DNA of 64,000 nucleotides from Roseovarius sp. EL26 (lineage in GTDB: Bacteria; Pseudomonadota; Alphaproteobacteria; Rhodobacterales; Rhodobacteraceae). The translations under genes and the position numbers were made by a program. Location of the stretch: assembly GCF_900327775.1 (NCBI RefSeq), contig NZ_OUMZ01000007.1, positions 1,847,606-1,911,605 of the forward strand, given 5' to 3'. How positions within the stretch are numbered: the stretch's first letter is position 1; every line of letters starts with the position of its first letter. This document shows, in pieces, positions 35,729 through 45,196 of the stretch. The notes under the pieces are model-generated. The model was not told where the DNA came from and did not search any database. It saw nothing but the letters and a program-made list of their open reading frames with translations.

Positions 35729-36115
35729 CTATTCTGGGCTCCAAGCCTCATAATCACGCCGCTCCACCGGGGCTGCAACGCGCCGTATCGATCCTCTTGG
35801 CGCATAAGCCAATGCCGTTCCGGTCAAGTTTTCCTCGTGCGATTTTTCCCATGACTTATGGGCCAGCGGTTTGTCTGTCGGAGGCTCGTTGAATGTATGG
35901 TGCAGCCAGCCATGCCAATCGGGGCTCACGCGGCTGGCTTCGGCCTCGCCGTTAAAAATTACCCACCGGCGTTTGCTATCGCGTGCCTGGTAAAACACAT
36001 TGCCCTGTTCATCCTCGCCAACGCGAACACCTTTGCGCCAAGTATACATCTGAGTATTCAGAGTTTGCCCGTTCCACCACGTGACAGCGCGTAAAAGCGT
36101 GTTGAGAATGCCCAT
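35729..36115 (-). CDS. NADH:ubiquinone oxidoreductase subunit NDUFA12-like
   Basis: A 128-residue protein with the NDUFA12 pattern: a hydrophobic N-terminus ([18 protein letters not shown]), [43 protein letters not shown] and the C-terminal YEAWSPE. This is an accessory complex I subunit shared by alphaproteobacteria and mitochondria. An in-frame ATG five codons earlier (36130) is possible. It lies 38 nt upstream of mlaD. Confidence 0.93.
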   Translation of the reverse strand: MGILNTLLRAVTWWNGQTLNTQMYTWRKGVRVGEDEQGNVFYQARDSKRRWVIFNGEAEASRVSPDWHGWLHHTFNEPPTDKPLAHKSWEKSHEENLTGTALAYAPRGSIRRVAAPVERRDYEAWSPE

Positions 36116-36237
36116 CAGTCCCTCCGACAATGCGTGTCACAGATATGGCGTATATAAGGGGAAAGGTCCAGCGTGTCTGGTGCCTCAACAAATAGAAACG
36201 CGGCCAGCCATTTCTTGCCCACCGCGTATTGTTGTTA

Positions 36238-37497
36238 TCAGGCGCTGGCGCCTTCTTTCTTGGCATCGGCGTATATCATCAACGGGGCGGCCTCAGATGT
36301 CACAGCCTCCTCATTCACGACAACTTCGCTGACATTTTCCATGCCCGGCAGCTCGAACATCGTGTCCAAGAGGATGTCTTCAAGGATGGAACGCAGCCCA
36401 CGGGCACCTGTCTTGCGCTCAATCGCGCGCTTGGCAATAGCCTTTAGGGCATCATCAGTGAATGACAAGTCCGTCTCTTCCAGCTCGAACAGACGCTGAT
36501 ATTGCTTGATCAGTGCATTTTTGGGCTCTGTCAGAATTGTCACCAATGCATCCTGATCCAGATCCTCAAGCGTGGCGATCACAGGCAAACGGCCAACAAA
36601 TTCCGGGATCAATCCGAATTTGAGTAGATCCTCTGGTTCAAGCTCTTGGAAAATCTCACCGACATTGCGTTGGTCATTGTCACGCACATCCGCGCCAAAA
36701 CCCATTGCACTGCCTTTGCCGCGTTGGGCAATAATCTTGTCCAGCCCTGCAAAGGCGCCACCGCAAATAAACAGGATATTGGTCGTGTCCACCTGCAGAA
36801 ACTCCTGCTGTGGATGCTTACGACCACCTTGTGGAGGAACGGCCGCAACCGTACCTTCCATCAGTTTCAATAACGCCTGCTGCACACCTTCACCCGATAC
36901 ATCACGGGTGATCGATGGATTTTCAGACTTGCGGGTGATTTTATCAACTTCATCGATATAAACGATGCCACGCTGCGCACGCTCAACGTTGTATTCACTG
37001 GCCTGCAGAAGTTTCAGAATGATGTTTTCGACATCTTCCCCGACATAACCCGCTTCCGTCAGCGTTGTCGCATCAGCCATGGTGAATGGCACATCCAAAA
37101 TACGCGCCAACGTCTGAGCCAACAAGGTTTTACCACAACCCGTAGGGCCGATCAGCATGATATTGGATTTCTGCAGTTCGATGTCACCTTTGCCCGAGTG
37201 GTTCAGGCGTTTGTAATGGTTATGCACCGCAACTGACAAAACACGTTTCGCAACAGCTTGGCCAATGACATAGTCATCCAAAACATCGCAGATTTCACGC
37301 GGGGTCGGCACGCCGTCACTGGCTTTCAAACCTGCGGTTTTAGTCTCTTCACGGATGATATCCATGCAAAGTTCGACGCATTCATCACAGATAAAAACAG
37401 TCGGCCCAGCAATCAGTTTACGCACCTCATGCTGGCTCTTGCCACAGAAGCTGCAATAGAGGGTGTTTTTGCTGTCGCCACCTGAATTGTTCGCCAT
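36238..37497 (-). CDS. clpX: ATP-dependent Clp protease ATP-binding subunit ClpX
   Basis: ClpX unfolds tagged substrates and feeds them to ClpP. The 419-residue AAA+ protein has a zinc-binding domain ([11 protein letters not shown] at about 15-25, CDECVELC at about 37-44), Walker A GPTGCGKT, Walker [11 protein letters not shown], the [20 protein letters not shown] loop (20 residues) and the C-terminal [18 protein letters not shown]. The clpP gene lies 141 nt upstream on the same strand, the usual order. Confidence 0.97.
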   Translation of the reverse strand: MANNSGGDSKNTLYCSFCGKSQHEVRKLIAGPTVFICDECVELCMDIIREETKTAGLKASDGVPTPREICDVLDDYVIGQAVAKRVLSVAVHNHYKRLNHSGKGDIELQKSNIMLIGPTGCGKTLLAQTLARILDVPFTMADATTLTEAGYVGEDVENIILKLLQASEYNVERAQRGIVYIDEVDKITRKSENPSITRDVSGEGVQQALLKLMEGTVAAVPPQGGRKHPQQEFLQVDTTNILFICGGAFAGLDKIIAQRGKGSAMGFGADVRDNDQRNVGEIFQELEPEDLLKFGLIPEFVGRLPVIATLEDLDQDALVTILTEPKNALIKQYQRLFELEETDLSFTDDALKAIAKRAIERKTGARGLRSILEDILLDTMFELPGMENVSEVVVNEEAVTSEAAPLMIYADAKKEGASA

Positions 37498-37638
37498 CGA
37501 CTTACCTTTCGGGCCTAGTGCCCTGTGCCAAACGGGTCATTTCAACCCAACCATGCATTTCGTATCAGCCAGCTTAAGACAGGTGCCGCGGCACCACAAT
37601 CGCAAAATGGTCGGCTGAAACGAGGCTCACTCTGTCAA

Positions 37639-38268
37639 TCAGTCCTCATCATCCGACTTAGCCCGGTTTTCAACGATTTCGTCGATCAAACCCCAGGATT
37701 TTGCGTCTTCAGCTGTCATAAAGTTGTCGCGCTCAAGCGCGTCTTCAACTTTTTTGAGCGATTGACCAGTGTGCTTCACGTAGATTTCATTCAGGCGACG
37801 CTTCAATTTCAGCGTCTCTTCTGCGTGAATCATAATATCAGTTGCCTGACCTTGGTAACCACCCGAGGGCTGGTGCACCATGATTCGGCTATTGGGCAAC
37901 GAGAACCGCATGCCTGGCTCGCCTGCTGTCAGCAAAAGCGATCCCATGCTGGCCGCCTGACCAACCACAAGGGTACTAACTTTCGGACGGATGTATTGCA
38001 TCGTATCATAAATCGACAGGCCGCTGGTTACCACGCCACCAGGGCTGTTGATGTACATGCTGATCTCTTTTGAAGGGTTCTCCGCCTCAAGGTGCAACAA
38101 CTGCGCTACGATCAGGCTCGACATGCCATCATGAACCGGGCCACTCAGAAAAATGATCCGCTCCTTCAGCAGGCGCGAAAAAATGTCATATGCCCGTTCC
38201 CCGCGGCTGGTTTGCTCAACCACCATGGGCACCAGGGTATTCATGTACGTATCAATTGGGTCTCTCAT
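37639..38268 (-). CDS. clpP: ATP-dependent Clp protease proteolytic subunit
   Basis: A 209-residue serine protease subunit. The catalytic serine is in [16 protein letters not shown] (about residue 100) and the histidine in [13 protein letters not shown] (about 125); the aspartate lies in the [13 protein letters not shown] region. The N-terminus [19 protein letters not shown] fits the family, with a short propeptide likely removed. It is transcribed toward clpX. Between its start and the GGDEF gene upstream lie 116 bp that should hold its promoter; no clear consensus was picked. Confidence 0.97.
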   Translation of the reverse strand: MRDPIDTYMNTLVPMVVEQTSRGERAYDIFSRLLKERIIFLSGPVHDGMSSLIVAQLLHLEAENPSKEISMYINSPGGVVTSGLSIYDTMQYIRPKVSTLVVGQAASMGSLLLTAGEPGMRFSLPNSRIMVHQPSGGYQGQATDIMIHAEETLKLKRRLNEIYVKHTGQSLKKVEDALERDNFMTAEDAKSWGLIDEIVENRAKSDDED

Positions 38269-38384
38269 CGTCCGCCTGCCTGTCTAAATGTCATGATCTT
38301 TAGTGATCAGGTGCTAACGGAGTCTTAGTCACGCGCCCCCGGAGCTGCAAGGGGGGCCGCCCTGATTATGTGATGTCACGCGAT

Positions 38385-39422
38385 CTAAGGCATCGAGCGC
38401 GCTGTATCGATTGGAGCGTTTGGATTGTTTTCCAATCTCAATGCGGCACTATAGGGTACATGGCACCCGCGCCCTTCCCGCTTCGCCCCGTAGAGGGCAA
38501 GATCGGCGTCATCCATCATCTGGTCAATCATTGGGCGTTCATAATTCAGACTTAGAACAGTACCGATGCTGGCGGACACCTTGCACAGCTGGTCTTCGAA
38601 GGTGATCGGCCCTTCGATCGCAGCAATCAGGCGCCTCGCCAATCCGTCTACTTGCGTGCCTTCCTTTAGGCTTGGCAGGATCATGACAAACTCATCACCC
38701 CCTGTTCGGATAATGTTGTCTTGCGGTCGCGTTTCATGCTGCATGCGCTTGGCGACAACCTTGAGCACATGGTCGCCTGCTGCATGACCCTGTTCATCAT
38801 TAACTGCTTTGAAAAAATCCAAATCCAGGTGCAACAAGGCAAAATCCTGTTCGCGCTCGATCAAACGCTCCAATAACGGCTCTAGTGCACGGCGATTTTT
38901 CAACCCGGTCAAAGTATCGGTAAAGGCCTGTTCCTCGGCCATCATTCGCGCCTCTTGCAGGCGCAGGTTCATCTTCTTTGAGGCCAACATGGCCGCTGAC
39001 TGCGCCTCAGCCATATACAGCAGTTCAATCGCCAGATCTGTTGGCGCAAAGTCTGCGCTGGTCAGTTCGTAATCACAAACCGCATCCACCACTGAAATGC
39101 CAAATGACAGGTTCAGCACGGCCCCTTCGCCATCTGACAAAGAGACAAAAACCCCTTTCAGCTCTGTCCGGTGCGCGTTGCGCAATTGCAGGTGCAAGCG
39201 TGTTCCAGCACACGCGCGCAAATCTTTCAGCGATTTGACCTGTCTGGGTCGCTTCACCTCAAACATTTCTAGCAACCGATGGCCCGTCGCATTTTTCCCA
39301 AGGCATAGTTTGTGAAACGCCCGCCCCGCCTGCACGATATGGCCGGTTTTGTTCAGAACCACATGCAATGGGCAAAACACTTCCAGAACCTCGGCATTTA
39401 ATAGTGGTTGATCCGCGCTCAT
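38385..39422 (-). CDS. Diguanylate cyclase with HNOBA-like sensor domain
   Basis: A 345-residue protein. The N-terminal part (about 1-155) resembles the HNOBA domain found in partners of haem-NO proteins: FCPLHVVLNKTGHIVQAGRA, then LLEMFEVKRPR and a coiled region ASKKMNLRLQEARMMAE. The C-terminal GGDEF domain (about 160-330) has an intact active site GGDEF at 241-245 and an inhibitory RxxD site (RPQD, 232-235). It should make cyclic di-GMP. Its ATG overlaps the stop of the H-NOX-like gene (ATGA), indicating a matched pair. Confidence 0.9.
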   Translation of the reverse strand: MSADQPLLNAEVLEVFCPLHVVLNKTGHIVQAGRAFHKLCLGKNATGHRLLEMFEVKRPRQVKSLKDLRACAGTRLHLQLRNAHRTELKGVFVSLSDGEGAVLNLSFGISVVDAVCDYELTSADFAPTDLAIELLYMAEAQSAAMLASKKMNLRLQEARMMAEEQAFTDTLTGLKNRRALEPLLERLIEREQDFALLHLDLDFFKAVNDEQGHAAGDHVLKVVAKRMQHETRPQDNIIRTGGDEFVMILPSLKEGTQVDGLARRLIAAIEGPITFEDQLCKVSASIGTVLSLNYERPMIDQMMDDADLALYGAKREGRGCHVPYSAALRLENNPNAPIDTARSMP

Positions 39423-40018
39423 GATGTCGGCCTCATTCCCAGTTCGAATGAATTGCCCTCAGCAAAGGCAGCTTCCAACAAGGTGATATCGATCATTTCA
39501 CCCGCCTCGCTTTCGCCGCGATGTTCCAGAAAAACCAACGCACCATAGTCATCGGCCATCGCCCGCAAAGCCCCCAAGACCACGTGGCCAAACAAAACCT
39601 GCACGTTCGGCAAGGGCTGCACCGTTAGGCTAAACAATTGTGGTGAGTGGTCCCGCAATTCCAGCCTTGGCAAGATCAGATCAGGCACGGCCAGCTTGGC
39701 GCGTGCAGGCAAATCATCAAGTGAATGCAAAAACTCTTCAAACGTGACGCCACCAAACCGCAATAACCGACGTACCGCGCCAACCTTAGGATGGGAAATC
39801 AGGTAGGTGCCAACATCCTCCAGCACCTCCTCCGGCGGCTTATCCAACGCCTTTGAGATCGCGTGGATGACCGCGGCTGTGATGTCGTCCTCATAAATCA
39901 GCATCGCCTCGAACTCGGCAAAGCCCGGATCGACCTGCCGCATGATCCCATCCCACATGGTGTGGCCATAGGTGTCACAGACAAACCCCTGTATCGATTG
40001 GTTGATCAACCCGTGCAT
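39419..40018 (-). CDS. H-NOX (HNOB) fold protein with substituted haem-binding residues
   Basis: From MHGLINQSIQGFVCDTYG the protein is 199 residues, the H-NOX length. Ungapped comparison with the remembered Thermoanaerobacter H-NOX segment puts proline (P104, in LDDLPARAKL) where the proximal haem histidine normally is, and VQPLP (133-137) where YxSxR should be. A histidine six residues earlier (H98, EEFLHSL) is the nearest alternative ligand. GGAGGG before this ATG supports the start over the in-frame ATG at 40066. It is translationally coupled to the downstream diguanylate cyclase, so a regulatory role on that enzyme is likely. Confidence 0.85.
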   Translation of the reverse strand: MHGLINQSIQGFVCDTYGHTMWDGIMRQVDPGFAEFEAMLIYEDDITAAVIHAISKALDKPPEEVLEDVGTYLISHPKVGAVRRLLRFGGVTFEEFLHSLDDLPARAKLAVPDLILPRLELRDHSPQLFSLTVQPLPNVQVLFGHVVLGALRAMADDYGALVFLEHRGESEAGEMIDITLLEAAFAEGNSFELGMRPTS

Positions 40019-40131
40019 CGCGCCCTCCAATTTCGAGATCAGACGATGCCAAAAGGGGGTTAACAAAGCTTCAACAGCCGCAAAGTGATCAACTGCAATC
40101 TATCGAAAATCTTTCAAAATCTTCAGCCGAC

Positions 40132-40157
40132 AAAAAACCCGCCCTAAACAGGGCGGG
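40132..40157 (-). terminator. Rho-independent terminator after the MttB-like gene
   Basis: On the minus strand an 8 bp stem (CCCGCCCT with AGGGCGGG) closed by a 4 nt loop is followed by six T. It lies 26 nt after the MttB-like stop and separates it from the H-NOX operon. Confidence 0.9.
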
Positions 40158-40182
40158 CTTCGCATTCATCAACGGTCATTAA

Positions 40183-41745
40183 TCAGAAATCGGTTGGCGC
40201 ACCACCTTCGGCCTTTCGGCGCTCAACAAAAGCCGCCAGTTCTTCACGAATGGCCTCATCCATATGTGGGGCTTCAAACTCAGCCAGAATATCCTGATAA
40301 ACCTGATGTGCCCGCTGCGCTGTCCAGACACCGCCAGCCGCTTCCCAAGCCTCATAATTGCGCCAATCACTCAGATAGGGTTGGTAAAATGCCGTTTCAT
40401 ATCGGTCCTGCGTGTGTTGGATGCCAAAGAAGTGACCCTGATCCCCAACCTCGCGGATGGCATCAATCGCAATTTCATCCGGGCCAGTTGCTGTCAGGGA
40501 TGGGTCCATATAGCGCTGAATTTGCTGCAAAATTTCGCAATCCATAACGAACTTCTCTGGGCTGGCAATCAAGCCGCCCTCTAGCCACCCGGCGGCATGA
40601 TAGATAAAGTTTGCACCCGATTGCACGCCCGACCACAGACTGTTCGAGGTCTCCCACATTGCCTGTCCGTCTGGCACGTTCGCGGCGCAAACACCGCTGG
40701 CTCGCATCGGCAATTTGTAAAACCGCGCAAGCTGACCAGTCATCTGGGTCGCCCGCATGTATTCCGGTGTGCCAAAGGCTGGCGCGCCGGATTTCATATC
40801 AACATTGCTGGTAAACGTGCCGATCGCACAGGCTGCACCCGGGCGCACGATTTGCGCCAGCACCACCGCGATCAAACCCTCAGCCAATGATTGCGCAACA
40901 GCACCGGACATCGTGACCGGTGCCATCGCCCCGGCCAATGTGAACGGTGTCACGACTAAGCCTTGGTTGCGCCGAGCCAACCGCATCCAGCCGTCCAGCA
41001 TCGGATAGTCATGCTTGAGTGGTGAGGTTGAGTTGATATTGGTGTACATTCGCGGTGTCGCCTCGAACTCCTCGTGGGTCAACCCCCCCGCAATACGCAC
41101 CATCTCCATCACATCTTCGACACGCTCCTTGCCCAAGCAATAAGCATGCGCGGCCTTATCTGTCAGCGTCAGCTTGTCATAGAGCACGTCCAGATGGCGG
41201 ATGCTGGGATGAATATCCTGTGGCTCAACCGGGTATCCGCCAACAAAATGGATGCAGTTGAAATACTGGCTGAGTTTAAAAATATTCTGGCACATCTCAC
41301 GTGTGCCGGTCACCTTGCGCCCCAAGTTCATATCCCAATAGCTGGGCGGTGATGAGACATTGCCAAACAGGATGTTATTACCACCCAGTGTAATAGTGCG
41401 ATCCACGTTGCGCGGTGTCACTGTCCATTGCTCGGGGGCTTTTGCGATCATCTCCATGACGTAATCACGGCCCATACGCACATTTTCACCATTGATGGTA
41501 CAGCCACCGCATTTGCGGAAGATCTCAAGCGCTTCGGGGTTCAGGATCTCAATCCCGATCTCTTCCAGAATGCGCATAGCACCATCATGGACGGCCATAA
41601 CGCCCTCGTCTGTGAGCGGCTCAACAGGGCGGTCTATGTTGAGTGGCGGGTTCCACGGCATTTGCTCAATCGCGTTTGCACCGCGACGCTCTGCATTGCC
41701 GGCCCGTCCGCCGCTGCGGCGTCTGCGTTTGCTGTCTTGAGTCAT
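40183..41745 (-). CDS. Trimethylamine methyltransferase family protein (non-pyrrolysine MttB homologue)
   Basis: A 520-residue protein of the MttB superfamily (PF06253), starting MTQDSKRRRRSGGRAG with a basic N-terminus. Landmarks are IGIEILNPEALEIFRKCGG, GNNILFGNVSSPPSYWDM and GAACAIGTFTSNVDMKSGAP. The frame has no internal TAG, so pyrrolysine is not used; such homologues include glycine betaine and other quaternary-amine methyltransferases working with a corrinoid protein. GGAGG before this ATG fixes the start. A DMT transporter gene lies 83 nt upstream; no corrinoid protein gene is near. The substrate is unknown. Confidence 0.9.
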   Translation of the reverse strand: MTQDSKRRRRSGGRAGNAERRGANAIEQMPWNPPLNIDRPVEPLTDEGVMAVHDGAMRILEEIGIEILNPEALEIFRKCGGCTINGENVRMGRDYVMEMIAKAPEQWTVTPRNVDRTITLGGNNILFGNVSSPPSYWDMNLGRKVTGTREMCQNIFKLSQYFNCIHFVGGYPVEPQDIHPSIRHLDVLYDKLTLTDKAAHAYCLGKERVEDVMEMVRIAGGLTHEEFEATPRMYTNINSTSPLKHDYPMLDGWMRLARRNQGLVVTPFTLAGAMAPVTMSGAVAQSLAEGLIAVVLAQIVRPGAACAIGTFTSNVDMKSGAPAFGTPEYMRATQMTGQLARFYKLPMRASGVCAANVPDGQAMWETSNSLWSGVQSGANFIYHAAGWLEGGLIASPEKFVMDCEILQQIQRYMDPSLTATGPDEIAIDAIREVGDQGHFFGIQHTQDRYETAFYQPYLSDWRNYEAWEAAGGVWTAQRAHQVYQDILAEFEAPHMDEAIREELAAFVERRKAEGGAPTDF

Positions 41746-41828
41746 TTGTGGCCTCCTGATGGGGTTTCCATCATGCAACCACCTTCGGTCAGCCATGGTT
41801 TGTCGTTTTGCGACAGATCTCGTCGTTT

Positions 41829-42722
41829 TTATTTCTCACAGGCTTTCCTAGCCGCGTTGCGACTGCTCAGGACAATGTAAACCGCTAGGCTAATCACCAC
41901 GATTGTGCCACCGATCAACATGCTGGCGTTCAGCTCTTCTCCGACGCCCCACCAAACCCACAGGGGGCCGATCACCGTTTCCAGCAGCATGATCAGGCTG
42001 ACATTGGCCGCCGCTGTATAGCGTGACGACAAAGACAATGAGAAAAACGAAAACGGCAGCACTACGCCGCCCGCAATGGCAATTGCCCAGACGGTGCCAT
42101 TGGTCATCATTTCGGGGCCAGTGACCAGAATACCGCTTATACCGGCAAGCAGTGCGCCGGTTCCAATACACAATAGAATTGGCAAGTCTGGATTTGAGCG
42201 CAACACCACGAAATTCATCGCCAAAGCCGCCCCAACACCCAAACCGGCCAAGGCACCGGGGACAAGCTTTGCGTCAAAGTTAAGATCGGCCCTTTCACCG
42301 CCCAATACGGCGATAAAGACACCTGCCATCACCAACACGATGGTGATCCAAGTCAGACCCCCAGCTTTTTCACCGATCATCAGCCAGGAAAACACAGCGG
42401 CAAAAACCGGAACGGTGGCCACCCCGATCAAGACAATCGCCGCTGGGGCCCAGGACACGCCCAAAGCGAATAGAGAGGCGTTAAAATACTGGCATATGAC
42501 AATTAGAACACCGAAGGGCGTCATCATGCGCATGGTGTCAGCCCAGCGCCCTTTACTTAGCATGCCCCAACTGAGCAGAAAGATCAGGCCCATCAGGCCG
42601 CCGCGCCAACCAACCATCTGATAGCCGTCCATCCCAGATAAACGCATCAAAAGTGCGTCGGGCGTAAGCACAAGAGTGCCAATCAATGCTAGCAGAATCC
42701 CAAAGCTGGGCGATTGCCTCAT
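41829..42722 (-). CDS. EamA/DMT family transporter
   Basis: A 297-residue protein with about ten hydrophobic segments in two EamA repeats (about 8-140 and 150-290). Motifs include PDALLMRLSGMDGYQMVGWR near the N-terminus and the conserved glutamate in LIMLLETVIGPLWVWW near residue 255. Its start overlaps the HAD phosphatase stop (ATGA), and the MttB-like gene follows 83 nt later, so the three probably form a transcript ending at the terminator at 40132. The substrate is unknown; a methylated amine is a contextual guess. Confidence 0.9.
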   Translation of the reverse strand: MRQSPSFGILLALIGTLVLTPDALLMRLSGMDGYQMVGWRGGLMGLIFLLSWGMLSKGRWADTMRMMTPFGVLIVICQYFNASLFALGVSWAPAAIVLIGVATVPVFAAVFSWLMIGEKAGGLTWITIVLVMAGVFIAVLGGERADLNFDAKLVPGALAGLGVGAALAMNFVVLRSNPDLPILLCIGTGALLAGISGILVTGPEMMTNGTVWAIAIAGGVVLPFSFFSLSLSSRYTAAANVSLIMLLETVIGPLWVWWGVGEELNASMLIGGTIVVISLAVYIVLSSRNAARKACEK

Positions 42723-43414
42723 GCAGCCAGCCAGCCGGGGATGTGTCCAATGTTGGGGAACACTACATCCGCGTAGGGGCTAAGCTCGTCCTCAACTGCG
42801 ACACCAGTCAGAACCGCAACGGTCTTCATTCCCGCCGCACGTCCGGCCACCAGGTCATGCGTGCTGTCACCCACCATCAAAACGCGTTTTGGGTCCAGAT
42901 CCATCTTTGCAGCAAAGGCAAGTAATGGGTCTGGCGATGGTTTGGCACCATAGCCAGAGTCGTAACCGGCAACAAAATCAAATCGCTCAAAGACGCCCGC
43001 CTGCCGTAACTGAGCGTGCGCCACGGATTCGGCGTCATTTGTCATCACACCCAGCGCCAAACCGAGGTTCTTCAGCGCCTCCAGAAACGCGGCCAATGGA
43101 ACCGCCGGAGCCAATGGTGCCGTCTCTGCGCTGATCGCTAATTGCTCTTCGATGGCTTCGACCGAGCGGTCAGGCAGCACCTTTTGGACGCATTCGGCAA
43201 TTTCTCTGACCGATGCCGCGATAATTGGACTGTCGGAGGTAAACAGATTTTGCTTCAGATCAAAACCAAGCTCTTGCGCCAAAGCCGAGCAAAGCATCGG
43301 ATCACCATCCGATAAATCCTCGATTGTCTGCCGGGCCCAGACAGCCCAGGTTGCCTGAAACTCAAAAAGGGTGCCATCCTTGTCAAACAAGACGCCGTCA
43401 ATTTGTGTTAACAT
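42719..43414 (-). CDS. HAD family hydrolase, phosphoglycolate phosphatase-like
   Basis: A 231-residue HAD phosphatase. Motif I is LFDKDGTLFEF (about 8-18), motif II threonine in GVMTNDAESVA, the motif III lysine in GYGAKPSPDPLLAFA, and motif IV in MVGDSTHDLVAGRAAG. The motif I aspartates are D10 and D12, although the common DxDGT first residue is followed by lysine, as in many Gph-like enzymes. It could dephosphorylate phosphoglycolate or another small phosphate ester. The DUF3572 gene lies 25 nt upstream. Confidence 0.9.
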   Translation of the reverse strand: MLTQIDGVLFDKDGTLFEFQATWAVWARQTIEDLSDGDPMLCSALAQELGFDLKQNLFTSDSPIIAASVREIAECVQKVLPDRSVEAIEEQLAISAETAPLAPAVPLAAFLEALKNLGLALGVMTNDAESVAHAQLRQAGVFERFDFVAGYDSGYGAKPSPDPLLAFAAKMDLDPKRVLMVGDSTHDLVAGRAAGMKTVAVLTGVAVEDELSPYADVVFPNIGHIPGWLAA

Positions 43415-43439
43415 TTCGGTTCGATCCCTCAGTTGTTTT

Positions 43440-43724
43440 TCAGGTCCAATTCATTTGCGCGCCGCCGGGCAACATCGCCCGGGCGCGCATCGGCATGTCG
43501 TTCGGCAATCCACCAGCAGTACAAAATGCCTCTATCCATGCATCATCCATCAGCACAAAATCCAAAACTGCGCCAATAAAATCAGCATTCTTAGCCCCAT
43601 TTCGCAGATCGTCAACCGATGCCCCGGTTGCCCCCATAAAGACAGGAAGCAAGTCTTCTTGTTCAGCCAACCAAGCCAAACATTTCAGGCCAATTGTCTC
43701 TGCAGCGTCCTGTGAAAGCTTCAT
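43440..43724 (-). CDS. DUF3572 domain protein
   Basis: A 94-residue helical protein matching the DUF3572 pattern of alphaproteobacteria: AETIGLKCLAWLAEQEDLLPVF, then DDLRNGAKNADFIGAVLDFVL and FCTAGGLPNDMPMRARAMLP (each at most 20-22 residues apart in the protein and continuous). Function is unknown. In this group it often lies next to pleD, and here it diverges from the PleD-like gene with only 83 bp between the starts. Confidence 0.85.
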   Translation of the reverse strand: MKLSQDAAETIGLKCLAWLAEQEDLLPVFMGATGASVDDLRNGAKNADFIGAVLDFVLMDDAWIEAFCTAGGLPNDMPMRARAMLPGGAQMNWT

Positions 43725-43807
43725 GTGTCTTAATTCCTGGAAAGGTTTTCTTAACCAATTCTATGGATAGTCAAGCGAGCAAAAAGAGCAAGACGAAAGG
43801 CCAGCCA

Positions 43808-45196
43808 ATGCCAGGGAAAATTCTGATCGCAGACACTTCAACCACCAACAGAATCACCCTCAAAGCCAAACTGACTGCAGCCTACTATCAGGTCATACTG
43901 GCGGACAGCGTAGAAGATGCGGTTGCCTTAACAGGCCAACACAATCCTGACCTTCTACTGGTTGGAAGCAGCATACTTGAAGCAGGCTTGGCCAGCCTTA
44001 TGCATGCGGGAAAATCAAACCCGGAACGGCCAATAATCGTCTTCCTTTCTGAAAATGATCCACTGCAACGCTTAAATGCGCTGCATAGCGGTGCCATTGA
44101 TGTCATATGCCATCCGTTTGATGAACCCGTCCTGCTCGCCAGTTTACGGAACCATCTGCGGATGCAGATTGCTGAATATGATTTGCGAGAAAATACGCGC
44201 TCCAATGAAGATTTGGGCTTCAGTGATACAAACCAAACGTTCACTCACCCGATGACAATCGCACTTTTCTCCCCGAGAACTGACGCACTCACTCCCCTTG
44301 GTGATGCCCTTGCGTTGCTTGGGAACTGCAGCCTAGCGCGTTACCACCCAGATACTCTTTCGTCGCTCGCACATGCGCCGCCGCAGGCCGATGTGTATTT
44401 GCTTGCTATCGAAGATGCCGATACTCCAGAGGCTGACCTGCGCCGTTTGTCCCGGTTACGCAGTGCCTCCAGCAGCCGCTCATATCGCATTTTAACTCAT
44501 CTGCAGCAGCCGAATCCCGGTCTAACCTCTACGGTCCTTGATCTGGGGGCGAATGATGTTGTTGATGCCTCAGCCTCAATCGAAGAACTCGCTCTACGGC
44601 TCCATCGTCAAGCACGGGGCAAACAGCATACCGATAAACTGCGTGAACAACTGCGAATACGTCTCGATGCGGCCATAACAGATTCGCTAACAGGCCTCTA
44701 CAACCGCCGCTATGCCGAAGACTTTCTAAAACAGGAGATCGACAATGCACGCCTGAACTGTCAGCATTTCACGGTCATGTTGGCAGATCTGGATCACCTA
44801 AAACCGATCAATGACCAATACGGCCACCTCGACGGGGATAAGGTATTGATGCAAGTCGCCGCAAACCTGCGAAATACATTGCAAGACCATGATATGATTG
44901 CCCGTTTCGGTGGTGATGAATTTCTGATCGTTTTACCAAACGCTTCACCGGAACACGCCCGTAACACCGCCGATACGTTGCGCCGGAACATTCGCGAAAT
45001 GCCTATCACGCTATCGACAGGCAACAACCCTATTCATGTCACCATCAGCATAGGGATCACCTTCGCTCCACGTGATGACGGTCGTTCCGCCCCCTACACG
45101 ATCGATACTTTGCTAAAACAGGCGGACAAGGCCCTATATCAAGCCAAGTCCGAGGGGCGTAACACTGTGACGTTCGATGTCAGGTCCGCAGCCTGA
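43808..45196 (+). CDS. pleD: PleD-like GGDEF protein with degenerate receiver domains
   Basis: A 462-residue protein with two receiver-like domains (about 3-120 and 148-270) and a GGDEF domain (about 285-455). In the first receiver the phospho-acceptor aspartate is replaced by glycine (G53, PDLLLVGSS), the acidic pair is reduced to one aspartate (ILIADTS) and the conserved lysine is histidine (CHPFDE). The second is more diverged. The cyclase site GGDEF (368-372) is intact but the inhibitory RxxD is QDHD (359-362). Earlier in-frame ATGs exist at 43694 and 43763; the chosen start gives the standard receiver N-terminus. It diverges from DUF3572, as pleD often does. Confidence 0.87.
   Translation: MPGKILIADTSTTNRITLKAKLTAAYYQVILADSVEDAVALTGQHNPDLLLVGSSILEAGLASLMHAGKSNPERPIIVFLSENDPLQRLNALHSGAIDVICHPFDEPVLLASLRNHLRMQIAEYDLRENTRSNEDLGFSDTNQTFTHPMTIALFSPRTDALTPLGDALALLGNCSLARYHPDTLSSLAHAPPQADVYLLAIEDADTPEADLRRLSRLRSASSSRSYRILTHLQQPNPGLTSTVLDLGANDVVDASASIEELALRLHRQARGKQHTDKLREQLRIRLDAAITDSLTGLYNRRYAEDFLKQEIDNARLNCQHFTVMLADLDHLKPINDQYGHLDGDKVLMQVAANLRNTLQDHDMIARFGGDEFLIVLPNASPEHARNTADTLRRNIREMPITLSTGNNPIHVTISIGITFAPRDDGRSAPYTIDTLLKQADKALYQAKSEGRNTVTFDVRSAA

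Noticed and set aside
43380..43440. tRNA T-loop-like GGTTCGATCCC
   Set aside because: No acceptor stem, D-arm or anticodon arm could be fitted, and the site lies at the start of the HAD gene.
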